Part shown: positions 1 through 8,761 of the stretch, in pieces
How the letters are laid out: each line of letters opens with the position of its first letter
Position numbering within the stretch: the stretch's first letter is position 1
Source: Pseudomonas sp. v388
GTDB taxonomy: Bacteria > Pseudomonadota > Gammaproteobacteria > Pseudomonadales > Pseudomonadaceae
Direction: 5' to 3'
DNA length: 64,000 bases
NCBI RefSeq assembly: GCF_003935425.1
Contig: NZ_RHQN01000004.1
Location: 124,001 to 188,000 of the forward strand
Notes under the pieces: generated by a model
Told to the model about the DNA's origin: nothing
Database searches by the model: none
Seen by the model: only the letters and a program-made list of their open reading frames with translations
Made by a program: the position numbers and the translations under genes

Positions 1-2654
1 CGCATGCGGTCGCCGCTGCGATAGACCCGCGCGCCCTCCCCGGCAAACGGGTCCGGCACGAAGCGTTCGGCGGTCAGCGCGGCCTGACCGAGGTAACCCA
101 GTGCTACGCTGTCGCCGCCGATGTACAGCTCGCCCGCCACCTGCGGCTCGGCAAGGTTCAGCACATCGTCCAGCACGTAGGCGTGGGCACCGGGCAGTGG
201 CGTGCCGACCGGCACCGAATGGCCGGAATCGACTGTGCCCACTTCATGGGTCAGCACGCCCACGGTGGTTTCGCTCGGGCCGTAATGGTTGACGATCCGG
301 CACTCCGGTTTGAGTTGGCGAACCTGCTGCACCAGCGTCGGCGAGCAGGCTTCACCGCCGACGATCAGCATCTGTTGCGGCAGCACGTCCGCAGCGCGAG
401 TCGCTTGCAACAGCGCCGCCAGATGGCCGGGCACGATCTTCAGCACGCCGACCTGATGCTCGGCCATGTAACCGGCGAAACCGTCAGGGTCGAAGCCCAG
501 GGTTTCCGGCATCACATGCAGCGTGCGCCCGGAACACAGGGCACCGAACAGCATGGTATGACCCAGGTCGGCCGCGATGGTGGAAGCCAGCGCCATGCTC
601 GCCTCGGGTGCAAGCTCAAGACGTTCCAGCAGGCCGCGCACGTAGCTGGCCAATGCACCATGGCTGACCAGCACGCCCTTGGGCTGACCGGTGGAACCGG
701 AAGTGTGGATCACATAGGCGGGCGCACCAGCCGGCAACGCAATGCCGGGGCTGGTGGCCGGTTGCTCTTGCCAGGTGGACGCGTGAAAGCCGAGGCCGCG
801 ACAATTGCCGAGCGAAAGCGTCGTCAGGCGTGAATCCCCTTCAGCACCCAGCAGGACCCCGGCGTTCGCATTGTCGAGCATCTGTTGCAGACGGGCGTCC
901 GGCGCTTTCACGTCCAGCGGCATGTACACCGCACCGGCCTTGAAAATCGCCAGCACGGCGGTCAACCAGTCCAGCGAGCGCTCCAGCAGCACCGCCACCG
1001 GCCGGGCCGGTTGGATGCTCAGGGTGATCAGGTGATGAGCCAGGCGATTGGCAGCCTGATCCAGTTCGTTGAAGCTCAGCGTCCGGTCGAAACATCGGGC
1101 CGCCAGCGCGTGCGGCCGGCGAGCAACCTGTTCCTCCCACTGCTGCAGGACCTGCGGCGCGGGCTCGCGTTTCGCCGGCGAAGCGTCAGGCGTCAATGCG
1201 CCGAGGCTGAACAGCGGCGCCTGGGGCGCGTCCAGCAAAGTGCTGAACAGTTCCAACAGTTGCGGCACGAAGGTCTCGATGGTCGAGCGGCGATACAGAT
1301 CGCTGGCAAAACTCAGGTCGCCATGGATCAGCGTGCCGTCATCGGTAATGTCCAGCGCCAGGTCGAAATGCGCGCCGTGCTGGTGGAAATCGTATTCGCT
1401 GACCGCCAGCCCCGGCAGTTCGAGCGCCAGCTTCGACTTGAGCACCACGTTCTGGTTGAACTTGGCCTGGAACAGCGGGTTGTGACCCAGGCTGCGTTCC
1501 GGCGCGAGCAGGTCCACCAGTTGCTCGAACGGCACGTCCTGATGAGCCTGGGCACCAAACGACGCTTCACGAATCCGCGCCAGCAAGTCGAGATAGCTGC
1601 CACGTTCATCCACCTGGCAACGCAGCACCTGGGTGTTGATGAAAAACCCGATCAAGCCTTCGGTCTCGGCCCGCCCGCGGTTGGCATTGGGCACGCCGAT
1701 GCGGATATCGCGCTGTCCGGCCTTGCGCGACAGGAACAGCGAGAACCCGGCCAGCACCAGCATGAACAGGCTCATGCCTTGGGCGCGGCCGAAAGCATTG
1801 AGCCGCGCGGACAGGTCGGCGCCGAAATCGAAGCGCAGGTGTTCGCCCTGATAGCTCTGGCTGAGCGGGCGCGGGAAGTCTCGCGCCGCGTCCAGGAGCG
1901 GCTGTTCGTCGCCCAGTTGCTGCCGCCAGTAATCCAGTTGCCGCTCGCCCTCCCCGGCTTCCAGCCAGGCCCGTTGCCAGATCGCATAGTCGGCGTATTG
2001 CAGCGGCAGTTCAGCAAGCTGTGGCTCACGACCTTCGCCGAACGCGTGATAGCACTGGACGAATTCCTGAATCATCACGTCCATGGACCAGCCATCGGAA
2101 ACGATATGGTGCATGCACACCACCAGCACGTGCTCGTCGCCAGCGAGGCGGAACAGATGCGCTCGCAATAGCGGACCTTGGCGCAGGTCGAACGGTTGCG
2201 CGGTGGCTTGCGCGACCCGCGCCGCCAGTTCGGTTTCCCGCCGCTCGGCGGACAGGCCCGACAGATCAATGGTTTCCAGGGCAATGGACTGGTCGTGCAG
2301 CACGACTTGCAGTGCCTGTTCGCCTTCGGTCTGGAATACCGTGCGCAGCACTTCATGGCGCTGGATCAGGTGATCGAACGAATGGCGCAAGGCGCTCTCG
2401 TTCAGCTCGCCACGCAGCCGCAGGCCGGCGGTCATCTTGTAGGCGTCGCTGGTCGGGTCCAGCTGCCAGAGAAACAGCAGGCGTTGCTGGGCGAAGGACA
2501 GCGGAATCGCCGTGACGTCATGGCGGCTGACCGGCACCGGCAACAGGCTGAAATCCTTGCCGTCCTGACGCAGCCGTTCGAGGAACTGGCGACGTTGTTC
2601 CAGAGGCAGGCCGACAAAACGTTTCGCGATGCGTGCAGCGGTGGTCCCGATCAT
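1..2654 (-). CDS. Pyoverdine side-chain non-ribosomal peptide synthetase, Asp module (3' end outside window)
   Basis: Partial NRPS gene; it starts at 2654 and reads off the left edge, so only a condensation domain and most of an adenylation domain are visible. The ATG overlaps the stop of the upstream synthetase (ATGA), implying translational coupling. The condensation motif HHIVSDGWSMDV sits near residue 186. The A3 core [11 protein letters not shown] is near residue 650 and the A5 core NHYGPSETTVG follows. Reading the ten-residue specificity pocket by alignment to PheA gives D-L-T-K-I-G-H-V-G, the established aspartate code. The SyrP-like hydroxylase encoded just upstream suggests that the Asp becomes beta-hydroxy-Asp. 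By position this is the second side-chain synthetase after PvdL (often called pvdJ), but such names vary between strains, so no symbol is given. Identity as NRPS is certain; substrate is inferred from the code. Confidence 0.95.
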   Translation of the reverse strand, partial: MIGTTAARIAKRFVGLPLEQRRQFLERLRQDGKDFSLLPVPVSRHDVTAIPLSFAQQRLLFLWQLDPTSDAYKMTAGLRLRGELNESALRHSFDHLIQRHEVLRTVFQTEGEQALQVVLHDQSIALETIDLSGLSAERRETELAARVAQATAQPFDLRQGPLLRAHLFRLAGDEHVLVVCMHHIVSDGWSMDVMIQEFVQCYHAFGEGREPQLAELPLQYADYAIWQRAWLEAGEGERQLDYWRQQLGDEQPLLDAARDFPRPLSQSYQGEHLRFDFGADLSARLNAFGRAQGMSLFMLVLAGFSLFLSRKAGQRDIRIGVPNANRGRAETEGLIGFFINTQVLRCQVDERGSYLDLLARIREASFGAQAHQDVPFEQLVDLLAPERSLGHNPLFQAKFNQNVVLKSKLALELPGLAVSEYDFHQHGAHFDLALDITDDGTLIHGDLSFASDLYRRSTIETFVPQLLELFSTLLDAPQAPLFSLGALTPDASPAKREPAPQVLQQWEEQVARRPHALAARCFDRTLSFNELDQAANRLAHHLITLSIQPARPVAVLLERSLDWLTAVLAIFKAGAVYMPLDVKAPDARLQQMLDNANAGVLLGAEGDSRLTTLSLGNCRGLGFHASTWQEQPATSPGIALPAGAPAYVIHTSGSTGQPKGVLVSHGALASYVRGLLERLELAPEASMALASTIAADLGHTMLFGALCSGRTLHVMPETLGFDPDGFAGYMAEHQVGVLKIVPGHLAALLQATRAADVLPQQMLIVGGEACSPTLVQQVRQLKPECRIVNHYGPSETTVGVLTHEVGTVDSGHSVPVGTPLPGAHAYVLDDVLNLAEPQVAGELYIGGDSVALGYLGQAALTAERFVPDPFAGEGARVYRSGDRM

Positions 2655-5600
2655 GCGCCAAATTCCTCCAGTGAATCCATGTACTGGTCCATGTCGTCCC
2701 AGTCGTCGGTGGTGTTGTCCATCAGCAGCGCCACTTCGGCGGCAAGTTCCCCCAGCGTCGGTTTTTCGAAGACCAGCCGCAGCGGCAGGCTGACGCCCAG
2801 TCGGGTCTTGAGGCGGGCGATCACCTGCGCGGCCAGCAGCGAATGACCGCCCAGTTCGAAGAAATGATCATCGAGCCCGGCCTGGGGGATGTGCAGCACT
2901 TCCGTCCAGATCGCCGCCAGCTGGATTTGCGCTGTGCTTTGCGGGGCGCGGTAAATGGCTTGCAGTTGCGTCAGGTCCGGAACTGGCAGGGACTTGCGGT
3001 CCAGCTTGCCGCTGGGCGTCAGGGGCAGCGTGTCCAGCAGGATCAAGTGGCTGGGGACCATGTAGTCCGGGAGTGTGGTTCTCAGATGGGTTTTGATTTT
3101 TTCACGCCATTGCACCTGTGCGAGCGGACCGGGCGGCGCTCCAGAAGATGCTGCGGATGTAACGGCCTCTTCGCGACCAAGCGGAGCGCCGCCCGGTCCG
3201 CTCCCACAGATGATGTACGCCGCCAGTTGGCCGTCTAGTGCCAGCACCGCTGCGTCGCGCACGTCGGGGTGGTTTTTCAGGCGGGCTTCGATTTCGCCCA
3301 GTTCGATGCGGAAGCCGCGGATTTTCACCTGATGATCAACCCGACCGACGTATTCCAGCGCGCCGTCGGCGGCCATGCGCACGCGGTCGCCGGTGCGGTA
3401 GAGGCGCTCGCCGGCCACGAACGGGTCGGCGATGAAGCGTTCGGCGCTCAGACCCGGCTGGGCGTGATACCCGCGCGCCAGGCCCGGCCCGCCGATGTAC
3501 AGCTCGCCCAGCGCGCCTTGCGGCAGCGGCTCCAGTTGATCGTCGAGCACGTACAGGCGACGCCCCGCCAAAGCCCGGCCGATGGGCAAGCCGCGCCAGG
3601 ACACAGCCTGCGGCAACAAGCCGGTGCAATCATGAACGCTGGCCACCACCGTCGCTTCGGTCGGGCCGTAGGTGTTGAGCAAGCGCACATGGCTCAGGCC
3701 CGCGGCGTGCCACAGGCGCAGGCCATCCACCGCCATGGCTTCGCCGCCAACGTGGATCTGCCGCAACACGCCGAAATGTTCGGGCGGTCGGGCGGCGAAG
3801 TCCTGAACCAGCGTCAGCCAATAGGCCGCCGGCAGATCCGCCAGGGTAATGCCGTGCCCGATCACGGCCTGATGGAAGGTCGCGCTGTCCCATAGCCGGT
3901 CATCGCGCATCACCACGCAGGCACCGCGACACAGCGGTGGGTAGAACTGCTCGACGAAACCGTCGAAGCCTTGCGTAGCGAACTGCAACACTCGGTCGCC
4001 ATCGCGCAGGTCGCTGTAACGCGCGCCCAGCTCGACGAATTCGGCCAGGGCGCCATGACTGATCGCCACACCTTTGGGCCGTCCGGTGGAGCCGGAGGTA
4101 TAGATGACGTAGGCCAGGTTGGCCGGATCGAGCGCCACGTCCGGATCGCTTTCAACGTGGTCATCGGTGGGCTGATCGATGCACAAACGCTGCACGCCGT
4201 CCGCTGCGGGCAGCGTCGGCAGGTAGCGGCTGTGGGTCAGCAGGCTTTTCACGCCGCTGTCGTCCAGCACATGCTGCAGGCGCGACGCGGGCATGTTCAG
4301 GTCCAACGGCACGTAGGCGCCGCCCGCCTTGAGCACGGCAAGCAGCGCCACTGCCATGTCCAGCGAACGACGCAGCGCCACGCCGACCAGCACGTCCGGG
4401 CCCACGCCCTCGGCGCGCAAGCGATGGGCAAGCCGATTGCTGCGCAGGTTCAGCTCGTTGTAGCTCAGGCTGGGCGACTCGGTTTCTGCCGCGAGGATCA
4501 GCGCCGGCGCATCCGGCGTGCGCGCAGCCTGGGCTTCGAACAAGCGATGCGCCGGTGTCGACTGGCTGGCTTTGTCGGCGGCGTCCATATCGAGCAATTG
4601 CCGGCGCTCCTCGGCGCCCAGCAGTGACAGATCACCCACCGCCTGGTGCGGATCGGCACACACCGAGGCCAGCAGGTTGCGCCAGTGCGCGGCCAGCCGC
4701 GCGATGGTGGTTTCGTCGAACAGATCGGTGGCGTAGGTAAAGGCGGCGTGCAGCTGTTCGCCTTCGCCGCTGGTGGCCAGCATCAGGTCGCTGGCCGCCG
4801 CGTGGGACCGTCCGGCCAGCGCCAGTTGCTCGGCCGGCAGGTTGGCGACCCGCAGGCCGCACGCCAGTTGTTTGTCCACCAGATCGGCCACCACCGGCTG
4901 GTGATTGAACATCACTTGAAACAGCGGGTTGTGGCTCTGACTGCGCTCGGGTTGCAGCGCGTCGATTACCGCATCGAACGGCAATTCCTGATGGGCCTGG
5001 GCGCCGGTCGAAGCTTCGCGGACCGCCTGCATCACTTCGACGAAGCGGGTGCGGGCCGTCACCTGGCTGCGCAGCACCTGGGTGTTGATGAAGCAGCCGA
5101 CCAGGCCTTCGGTTTCACTGCGGGTGCGGTTGGCGATCAGCCCGCCGACGCGGATGTCGCTCTGACCGCTGTAGCGATGCAGCAGGCATTTGAAGGACGC
5201 CAGTAACACCACGAACAGGGTCACGCCTTGTTGCTGGGCGAGGGATTTCAGGCTACGCAGCAGTTCGGGTTCGAGGGCGATTTCCAGGCGTGCGCCGTCA
5301 TGGCTGGGCAACGCCGGGCGCGGCCTGTCGGTGGGCAGCTCCAGCACCGGGTGGTCATCGCCCAGGTGCCCACGCCAGTAATCCAGCTGGCGTTGCTGTT
5401 CCCCGGCTTCGAGCCAACTGCGCTGCCATACGGCGTAATCGCGATAGTGCACCGCCAGGGCAGGAAACGGCAGCGGCTGTCCGGCGACCAGCGCGTCATA
5501 GCCGCGCAGCCATTCGTCGATCAGCACATTCATCGACCAGCCGTCGGTGATCATATGGTGCAGGTTGAGCAACAGCAGGTGCTCGTGTTCGGCGACGCGC

Positions 5601-6103
5601 AACACCCGCAGGGTGAACAGCGGGCCTTGTTGCAAATCGAAGGATTGCCCGGACTGCTCGGCCATCGCCTGCCGCGCCTGGGTCCAGCGCTGGGCGTCGG
5701 GCAACGCGCTCAAGTCGGTGAGCGCGATGCTGACCGGTGCCGCCTCGGCTACCCGCTGAAACACCCGGTCGCCATCCTGGCCGAAGGTGGTGCGCAGGCT
5801 TTCATGACGAGCGACCAGGGCGCTGAAGGCTTGCTCCAGCAGCGGCAGGTCCAGCCGGCCGTTGAGGCACACCGACATCGGCAGGTTGTAGGCGGCGCTC
5901 TGCGGGTCCAGCTGCCAGAGGAACCACATGCGCAATTGGGCGTAGGAAAGACCGTCACGCTCGGCCAAGCCGTCGCAGGATGGGATCGGCAGCAGGGCAA
6001 AATCGATGTCCTCCCGGCGCATACCGTCGAGGAACAGGCGACGTTTCTCAAGGGGCAACTCGACGAAACGGCGAGCGAGTTTCTGGGCGTGTTCGGGATT
6101 CAT
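2651..6103 (-). CDS. pvdI: Pyoverdine side-chain non-ribosomal peptide synthetase, single C-A-PCP module, predicted Lys
   Basis: About 1150 residues in one complete elongation module. The condensation domain has HHMITDGWSMNV near residue 184. The adenylation domain has TSGSTGRPKGV near residue 670. The carrier domain has [13 protein letters not shown] near residue 1080, and an acidic tail ends the protein. The specificity pocket reads D-G-E-D-H-G-T-V-V; Glu239 and Asp278 indicate a basic substrate and the code resembles known Lys pockets. I chose the ATG at 6103 (protein begins MNPEHAQKL, preceded by AAGGAC) because the open frame upstream of it is REP sequence; a start at 6295 is possible but unlikely. 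The stop overlaps the next synthetase start. A REPIN is embedded in frame at about residues 966-995 (see the repeat entry). The symbol is positional (first synthetase after PvdL) and may differ in published strains. Confidence 0.93.
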   Translation of the reverse strand: MNPEHAQKLARRFVELPLEKRRLFLDGMRREDIDFALLPIPSCDGLAERDGLSYAQLRMWFLWQLDPQSAAYNLPMSVCLNGRLDLPLLEQAFSALVARHESLRTTFGQDGDRVFQRVAEAAPVSIALTDLSALPDAQRWTQARQAMAEQSGQSFDLQQGPLFTLRVLRVAEHEHLLLLNLHHMITDGWSMNVLIDEWLRGYDALVAGQPLPFPALAVHYRDYAVWQRSWLEAGEQQRQLDYWRGHLGDDHPVLELPTDRPRPALPSHDGARLEIALEPELLRSLKSLAQQQGVTLFVVLLASFKCLLHRYSGQSDIRVGGLIANRTRSETEGLVGCFINTQVLRSQVTARTRFVEVMQAVREASTGAQAHQELPFDAVIDALQPERSQSHNPLFQVMFNHQPVVADLVDKQLACGLRVANLPAEQLALAGRSHAAASDLMLATSGEGEQLHAAFTYATDLFDETTIARLAAHWRNLLASVCADPHQAVGDLSLLGAEERRQLLDMDAADKASQSTPAHRLFEAQAARTPDAPALILAAETESPSLSYNELNLRSNRLAHRLRAEGVGPDVLVGVALRRSLDMAVALLAVLKAGGAYVPLDLNMPASRLQHVLDDSGVKSLLTHSRYLPTLPAADGVQRLCIDQPTDDHVESDPDVALDPANLAYVIYTSGSTGRPKGVAISHGALAEFVELGARYSDLRDGDRVLQFATQGFDGFVEQFYPPLCRGACVVMRDDRLWDSATFHQAVIGHGITLADLPAAYWLTLVQDFAARPPEHFGVLRQIHVGGEAMAVDGLRLWHAAGLSHVRLLNTYGPTEATVVASVHDCTGLLPQAVSWRGLPIGRALAGRRLYVLDDQLEPLPQGALGELYIGGPGLARGYHAQPGLSAERFIADPFVAGERLYRTGDRVRMAADGALEYVGRVDHQVKIRGFRIELGEIEARLKNHPDVRDAAVLALDGQLAAYIICGSGPGGAPLGREEAVTSAASSGAPPGPLAQVQWREKIKTHLRTTLPDYMVPSHLILLDTLPLTPSGKLDRKSLPVPDLTQLQAIYRAPQSTAQIQLAAIWTEVLHIPQAGLDDHFFELGGHSLLAAQVIARLKTRLGVSLPLRLVFEKPTLGELAAEVALLMDNTTDDWDDMDQYMDSLEEFGA
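3118..3206. repeat. REPIN (paired inverted REP) inside the adenylation domain of the Lys synthetase
   Basis: Bases 3122-3142 (GAGCGGACCGGGCGGCGCTC plus C) and 3182-3202 are exact 21-bp reverse complements separated by 39 bp, so the segment can fold into a long hairpin. The same 21-mer recurs in non-coding DNA at 6203-6223, and a diverged copy lies at 13764-13875, so this is a dispersed genomic repeat and not NRPS sequence. It is read in frame, adding about 30 residues between the A8 region (ending AAYIIC) and the LPDYMVP motif. Confidence 0.85.
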
Positions 6104-6156
6104 GCGGGGGTCCTTGCTGATGAGCCTGACCATGAGGCTGGGTCGTATCAACAAGA

Positions 6157-6179
6157 ACGAATTGGGCGTGAAATATTTA
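6157..6179 (-). promoter_or_regulatory. Candidate PvdS iron-starvation box (15-bp spacer) for the Lys synthetase
   Basis: On the minus strand the sequence is CTAAAT, 15 bp, CGTTCTT, ending 54 bp before the synthetase start at 6103. Both half-sites match the other boxes in this window, but the spacer is one base shorter than the usual 16-17, so activity is uncertain. Confidence 0.5.
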
Positions 6180-6197
6180 GCAAGGATACGCAGGATC

Positions 6198-6247
6198 CGT
6201 GGGAGCGGACCGGGCGGCGCTCCGCTCCCACGGGTCCGCTCCCACAG
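6198..6247. repeat. REP palindromic element between syrP-like gene and NRPS
   Basis: GTGGGAGCGGACCGGGCGGC begins at 6199, followed by an inverted copy of its GTGGGAGCGGA end (about 6222-6232) and another partial arm up to 6246. It shares 21 identical bases with the REPIN inside the downstream synthetase. It lies in the 151-bp gap and could form a transcript-attenuating or stabilising hairpin. Confidence 0.8.
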
Positions 6248-6254
6248 GTAACGG

Positions 6255-7235
6255 TCAAGCTTTCTCCGAATGCCCCTGGGCCATGGCCACGACAACCTTG
6301 CGTTGACCGGTAAACGGCGAGCGAGAATGGGCCGTGAGCATGTTGTCGAGCATCAGCACGTCGTTTTCCAGCCAGGGGAAGCTGACGGTGCAGTCGTCGA
6401 GCACGCCGCGAATTTCATCCAGCAGGGTTTCTTCGATGGGCGAGCCGTCGCCGTAATAGACGTTGCGCGGCAGGTCTTCCTCGTCCACCACGTCCAGCAG
6501 GGTCTCGCGCACTTCCGGTTGCAGATTGGAAATATGGAACAGATGCGCCTGGTTGAACCAGACGTGGTCCTGAGTCACCGGATGGCGTGCCACGGCCTGG
6601 CAGATCTGCCGGGTGCGCAACTCGCCGTCGTCCTTCCACTCGCATTCGATGGCATGGGCGCGGCAATAGGCTTCGACCACGCGCTCGTCCTCGGTATTGA
6701 ACACCTGGCTCCAGTCCACATCCAGGCCGTTGCCGTAATTGCGCACGTACATCAGTTTCTTGTCGATGAAGCGCTCACGAATCCGCGCCGGGACGCGCTT
6801 GTAGATCTCGCGGCTGTCGGCGATCGGTGTTTCGCCGCCGGTCTGCGCGGCGATCATGCTGTAGAACCAGATTTTCATCGGCCATTCCAGGGTGTAGGCC
6901 TGCTCGTTGTGCAGCGGAATGCTCTGGTGCGCCGGGTATTCGGTAGAGGTGTACACGCCCTTGGTGACGTTGCTGCGCGGGGTCGAGCCGAATTCGTAGT
7001 TGAGCAGCGGATCGCCGAACCCCGCAGCGAACTCGCGAAACGCCTCGGCACCGCCTACTTCGAAGCCGCGAAACAGAATGCCGCCGCTGCGATACAGGTG
7101 TTCGGCGACCAGCGGCTTTAATTCGCCCAGCGCCTCCATCAAGTCCAGACCTGGCTCGGGCGCCTGCACCAGCATGGGCAAGCTGCCCGCTCCTGCCAGC
7201 AAAGGCCGGATCTCCACACTCAACGCATGACTCAT
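6255..7235 (-). CDS. syrP: SyrP-like Fe(II)/2-oxoglutarate-dependent aspartyl beta-hydroxylase
   Basis: 326 residues of the TauD/SyrP dioxygenase family. SyrP-type enzymes hydroxylate the beta-carbon of Asp while it is tethered to an NRPS carrier domain, giving the hydroxy-Asp iron ligand of many pyoverdines. The facial triad is visible: HNE in IPLHNEQAYTLEWP (about residues 132-134) and a distal His in MLTAHSR, with the 2-oxoglutarate-binding Arg in GQRKVVVAM. I chose the ATG at 7235 (MSHALSVEIRP), which has AAGGGAGAG 6-10 bases upstream. The frame stays open to 7391, but that stretch holds the promoter. The neighbouring synthetase has an Asp-type A domain, which fits the assignment. A consensus-like PvdS box lies upstream at 7303-7326. 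The exact substrate carrier is inferred. Confidence 0.85.
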   Translation of the reverse strand: MSHALSVEIRPLLAGAGSLPMLVQAPEPGLDLMEALGELKPLVAEHLYRSGGILFRGFEVGGAEAFREFAAGFGDPLLNYEFGSTPRSNVTKGVYTSTEYPAHQSIPLHNEQAYTLEWPMKIWFYSMIAAQTGGETPIADSREIYKRVPARIRERFIDKKLMYVRNYGNGLDVDWSQVFNTEDERVVEAYCRAHAIECEWKDDGELRTRQICQAVARHPVTQDHVWFNQAHLFHISNLQPEVRETLLDVVDEEDLPRNVYYGDGSPIEETLLDEIRGVLDDCTVSFPWLENDVLMLDNMLTAHSRSPFTGQRKVVVAMAQGHSEKA

Positions 7236-7302
7236 GATGTCTCTCCCTTGGCAACGGCGCCCGAACCCCAACGGCCTGACGCAACACCGACGTCCTGAGA
7301 GA

Positions 7303-7326
7303 ACGAGGGCCGTTGCGGGAAAATTA
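7303..7326 (-). promoter_or_regulatory. PvdS-dependent iron-starvation box for the syrP-like gene
   Basis: Minus strand reads TTAATT, 16 bp, CGTTCTC. This matches the PvdS -35/-10 arrangement (TAAAT, 16-17 bp, CGT) with one change and is nearly the same as the box upstream of pvdG. It ends 67 bp before the start codon. Confidence 0.7.
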
Positions 7327-7389
7327 AGGACCGGTCTTCCCGACCGCACCCGAAAACACATTCTGAAACATTTTCCCGGCGCTAAATGC

Positions 7390-7413
7390 AAAATATTCGT
7401 GCGAGTGTTTCGT
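7390..7413 (+). promoter_or_regulatory. PvdS-dependent iron-starvation box for the fpvG operon
   Basis: Plus strand reads AAAAT (7390-7394), 16 bp, then CGTTCTC from 7411. The downstream half is identical to those of syrP and pvdG. The first half differs from TAAAT at one base. It lies 136 bp before the fpvG start. Confidence 0.6.
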
Positions 7414-7549
7414 TCTCATTCGTCTTTAGGTAGAAGCATCGGTTAGGCTATACCGCTTCGGAAACTGGCGATCAGCCATCCGAGCGTCCGGACCCTATTT
7501 TTCAGCAGTACAACAGCCGCTCCGCCACGCGAGTCGAGACCGTTTACCC

Positions 7550-8761
7550 ATGTCCAAAAAGTCCCGTTCAAAAATCTGGTTTCTGGTTCACAGCTGGCTT
7601 GCCCTGCCGATCTGGTTTTTTGTCCTGATCGTGTGCGTCACCGGCATGCTGGCGGTGGTGAGCAAGGAAATCATGTGGCTGGCCAATCCGGAAATGCGCG
7701 ACAACAAGCCTTCCGACGACGCGCAGCGCATGAGCTTCGAAGAGATCCGGGCGACGATCAAACGCAACGAGCCGGACCTGATCGTCGGCACCCTGATGCA
7801 ACCCGACGGTGACTATTTTGCGGTGAGCGCTTTCGTCACTTACCCCGACGGGCGTTCGGTACCCGCCTACGTCAACCCGTACACTGGGGCGATCCAGGGT
7901 GTCACGCCGTCGTTCGACTTCCGCCGCTTCACCCGCGCCCTGCACGGCTGGTGGCTGGTGCCGTTCACCAATGGCTATTCGTGGGGCTGGTACCTGGTGT
8001 CGTTCCTCGGCCTGCCGCTGCTGGCATCCCTGGTCACCGGGCTGGTGGTGTACAAGAAATTCTGGAAGGGCTTCTTCAAGCCGGTCCGTTTCAACCAGGG
8101 CCGCCGGATTTTGTGGGGCGATGTGCATCGCCTCACCGGCGTGTGGTCGATCTGGTTCATCGCGGTGATTTCCATCACCGGCACCTGGTTCCTGATCCAG
8201 GCGATCCTGGGCGACAACCAGATCAGTATTTCCAGCCGCTCGGCAGCCTCGGCCATCATCCCCCATGCCGCCGTGCCGGTAACCGCCGACGGCAGCCCCG
8301 CGCCGACCATCAGCCTGGACAAGGCCGTGGAAGTAGCCCGCCAGCGCATTCCGGGCCTGGACGCCAGCTTCATCACCCCGCCGTTCAACGCCTACAGCAA
8401 CATGCAGGTCGGGGGCCGCAGCTGGTATCCGTTGATGTACCAGACCGCCGAAATCAACCCGTACAGTGGTGAGCTGGTGTCGTCGCACCTGCTGTCGGAC
8501 CGCAACAAGCTGGAGTTCGTCACCGAGTCGATGCGCCCGCTGCACACCGGGGACTTCGGCGGGATCTGGATCAAGCTGATCTGGGCGTTCTTCGGCCTGC
8601 TGCTGAGCATGATGGTGCTCAGCGGCCTGCTGGTCTGGAGCAAGCGCACCGCGCTGGCAACCTTGAACGCCTTCAAGCGCGACAGCCGCACCCGTCAGCC
8701 GGACGCCCCGCAAACCTCCCGGCCGCCGCTGGCGACCCGCACCCCGGAGAACAACCTGTGA
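7550..8761 (+). CDS. fpvG: PepSY-type inner-membrane iron reductase FpvG
   Basis: 403 residues, PepSY-associated transmembrane family. In P. aeruginosa FpvG reduces ferric iron held by pyoverdine in the periplasm so that the siderophore is released and recycled. Four membrane segments can be seen: residues about 10-36 (WLALPIWFFVLIVCVTGMLA), 145-170, 195-220 and 340-365. Conserved histidines typical of the family sit near the membrane (LVHSW, ALHGWW, GDVHRL, PLHTGDF). It is the first gene of a tightly packed operon; its stop overlaps the GTG of fpvH. The order fpvGHJK-fpvCDEF is the same as in P. aeruginosa, which makes the identification strong. Transcription is probably PvdS-driven from 7390-7413. 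Confidence 0.92.
   Translation: MSKKSRSKIWFLVHSWLALPIWFFVLIVCVTGMLAVVSKEIMWLANPEMRDNKPSDDAQRMSFEEIRATIKRNEPDLIVGTLMQPDGDYFAVSAFVTYPDGRSVPAYVNPYTGAIQGVTPSFDFRRFTRALHGWWLVPFTNGYSWGWYLVSFLGLPLLASLVTGLVVYKKFWKGFFKPVRFNQGRRILWGDVHRLTGVWSIWFIAVISITGTWFLIQAILGDNQISISSRSAASAIIPHAAVPVTADGSPAPTISLDKAVEVARQRIPGLDASFITPPFNAYSNMQVGGRSWYPLMYQTAEINPYSGELVSSHLLSDRNKLEFVTESMRPLHTGDFGGIWIKLIWAFFGLLLSMMVLSGLLVWSKRTALATLNAFKRDSRTRQPDAPQTSRPPLATRTPENNL

Larger units (their letters stand above)
7236..7549. other. Divergent promoter region between syrP-like gene and fpvG
   Basis: This 314-bp gap separates two divergent iron-starvation genes and carries one PvdS-type box for each direction (7303-7326 minus, 7390-7413 plus). 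I see no additional ORF, REP or RNA gene in it. Confidence 0.7.

Noticed and set aside
3118-3206. Frameshift or pseudogene caused by the REP insertion in the NRPS
   Set aside because: The reading frame continues unbroken through the insert, and the downstream A10 and carrier motifs are intact; the same holds for both PvdL inserts.
6104-6295. N-terminal extension of the Lys synthetase
   Set aside because: The extra codons are REP sequence and the candidate PvdS box; the ATG at 6103 has a proper ribosome binding site and matches the N-terminus of the next synthetase.
7383-7413. TAAAT at 7383-7387 as the upstream half of the fpvG PvdS box
   Set aside because: The distance to CGTTCTC is 23 bp, too long; AAAAT at 7390 gives the correct 16 bp.
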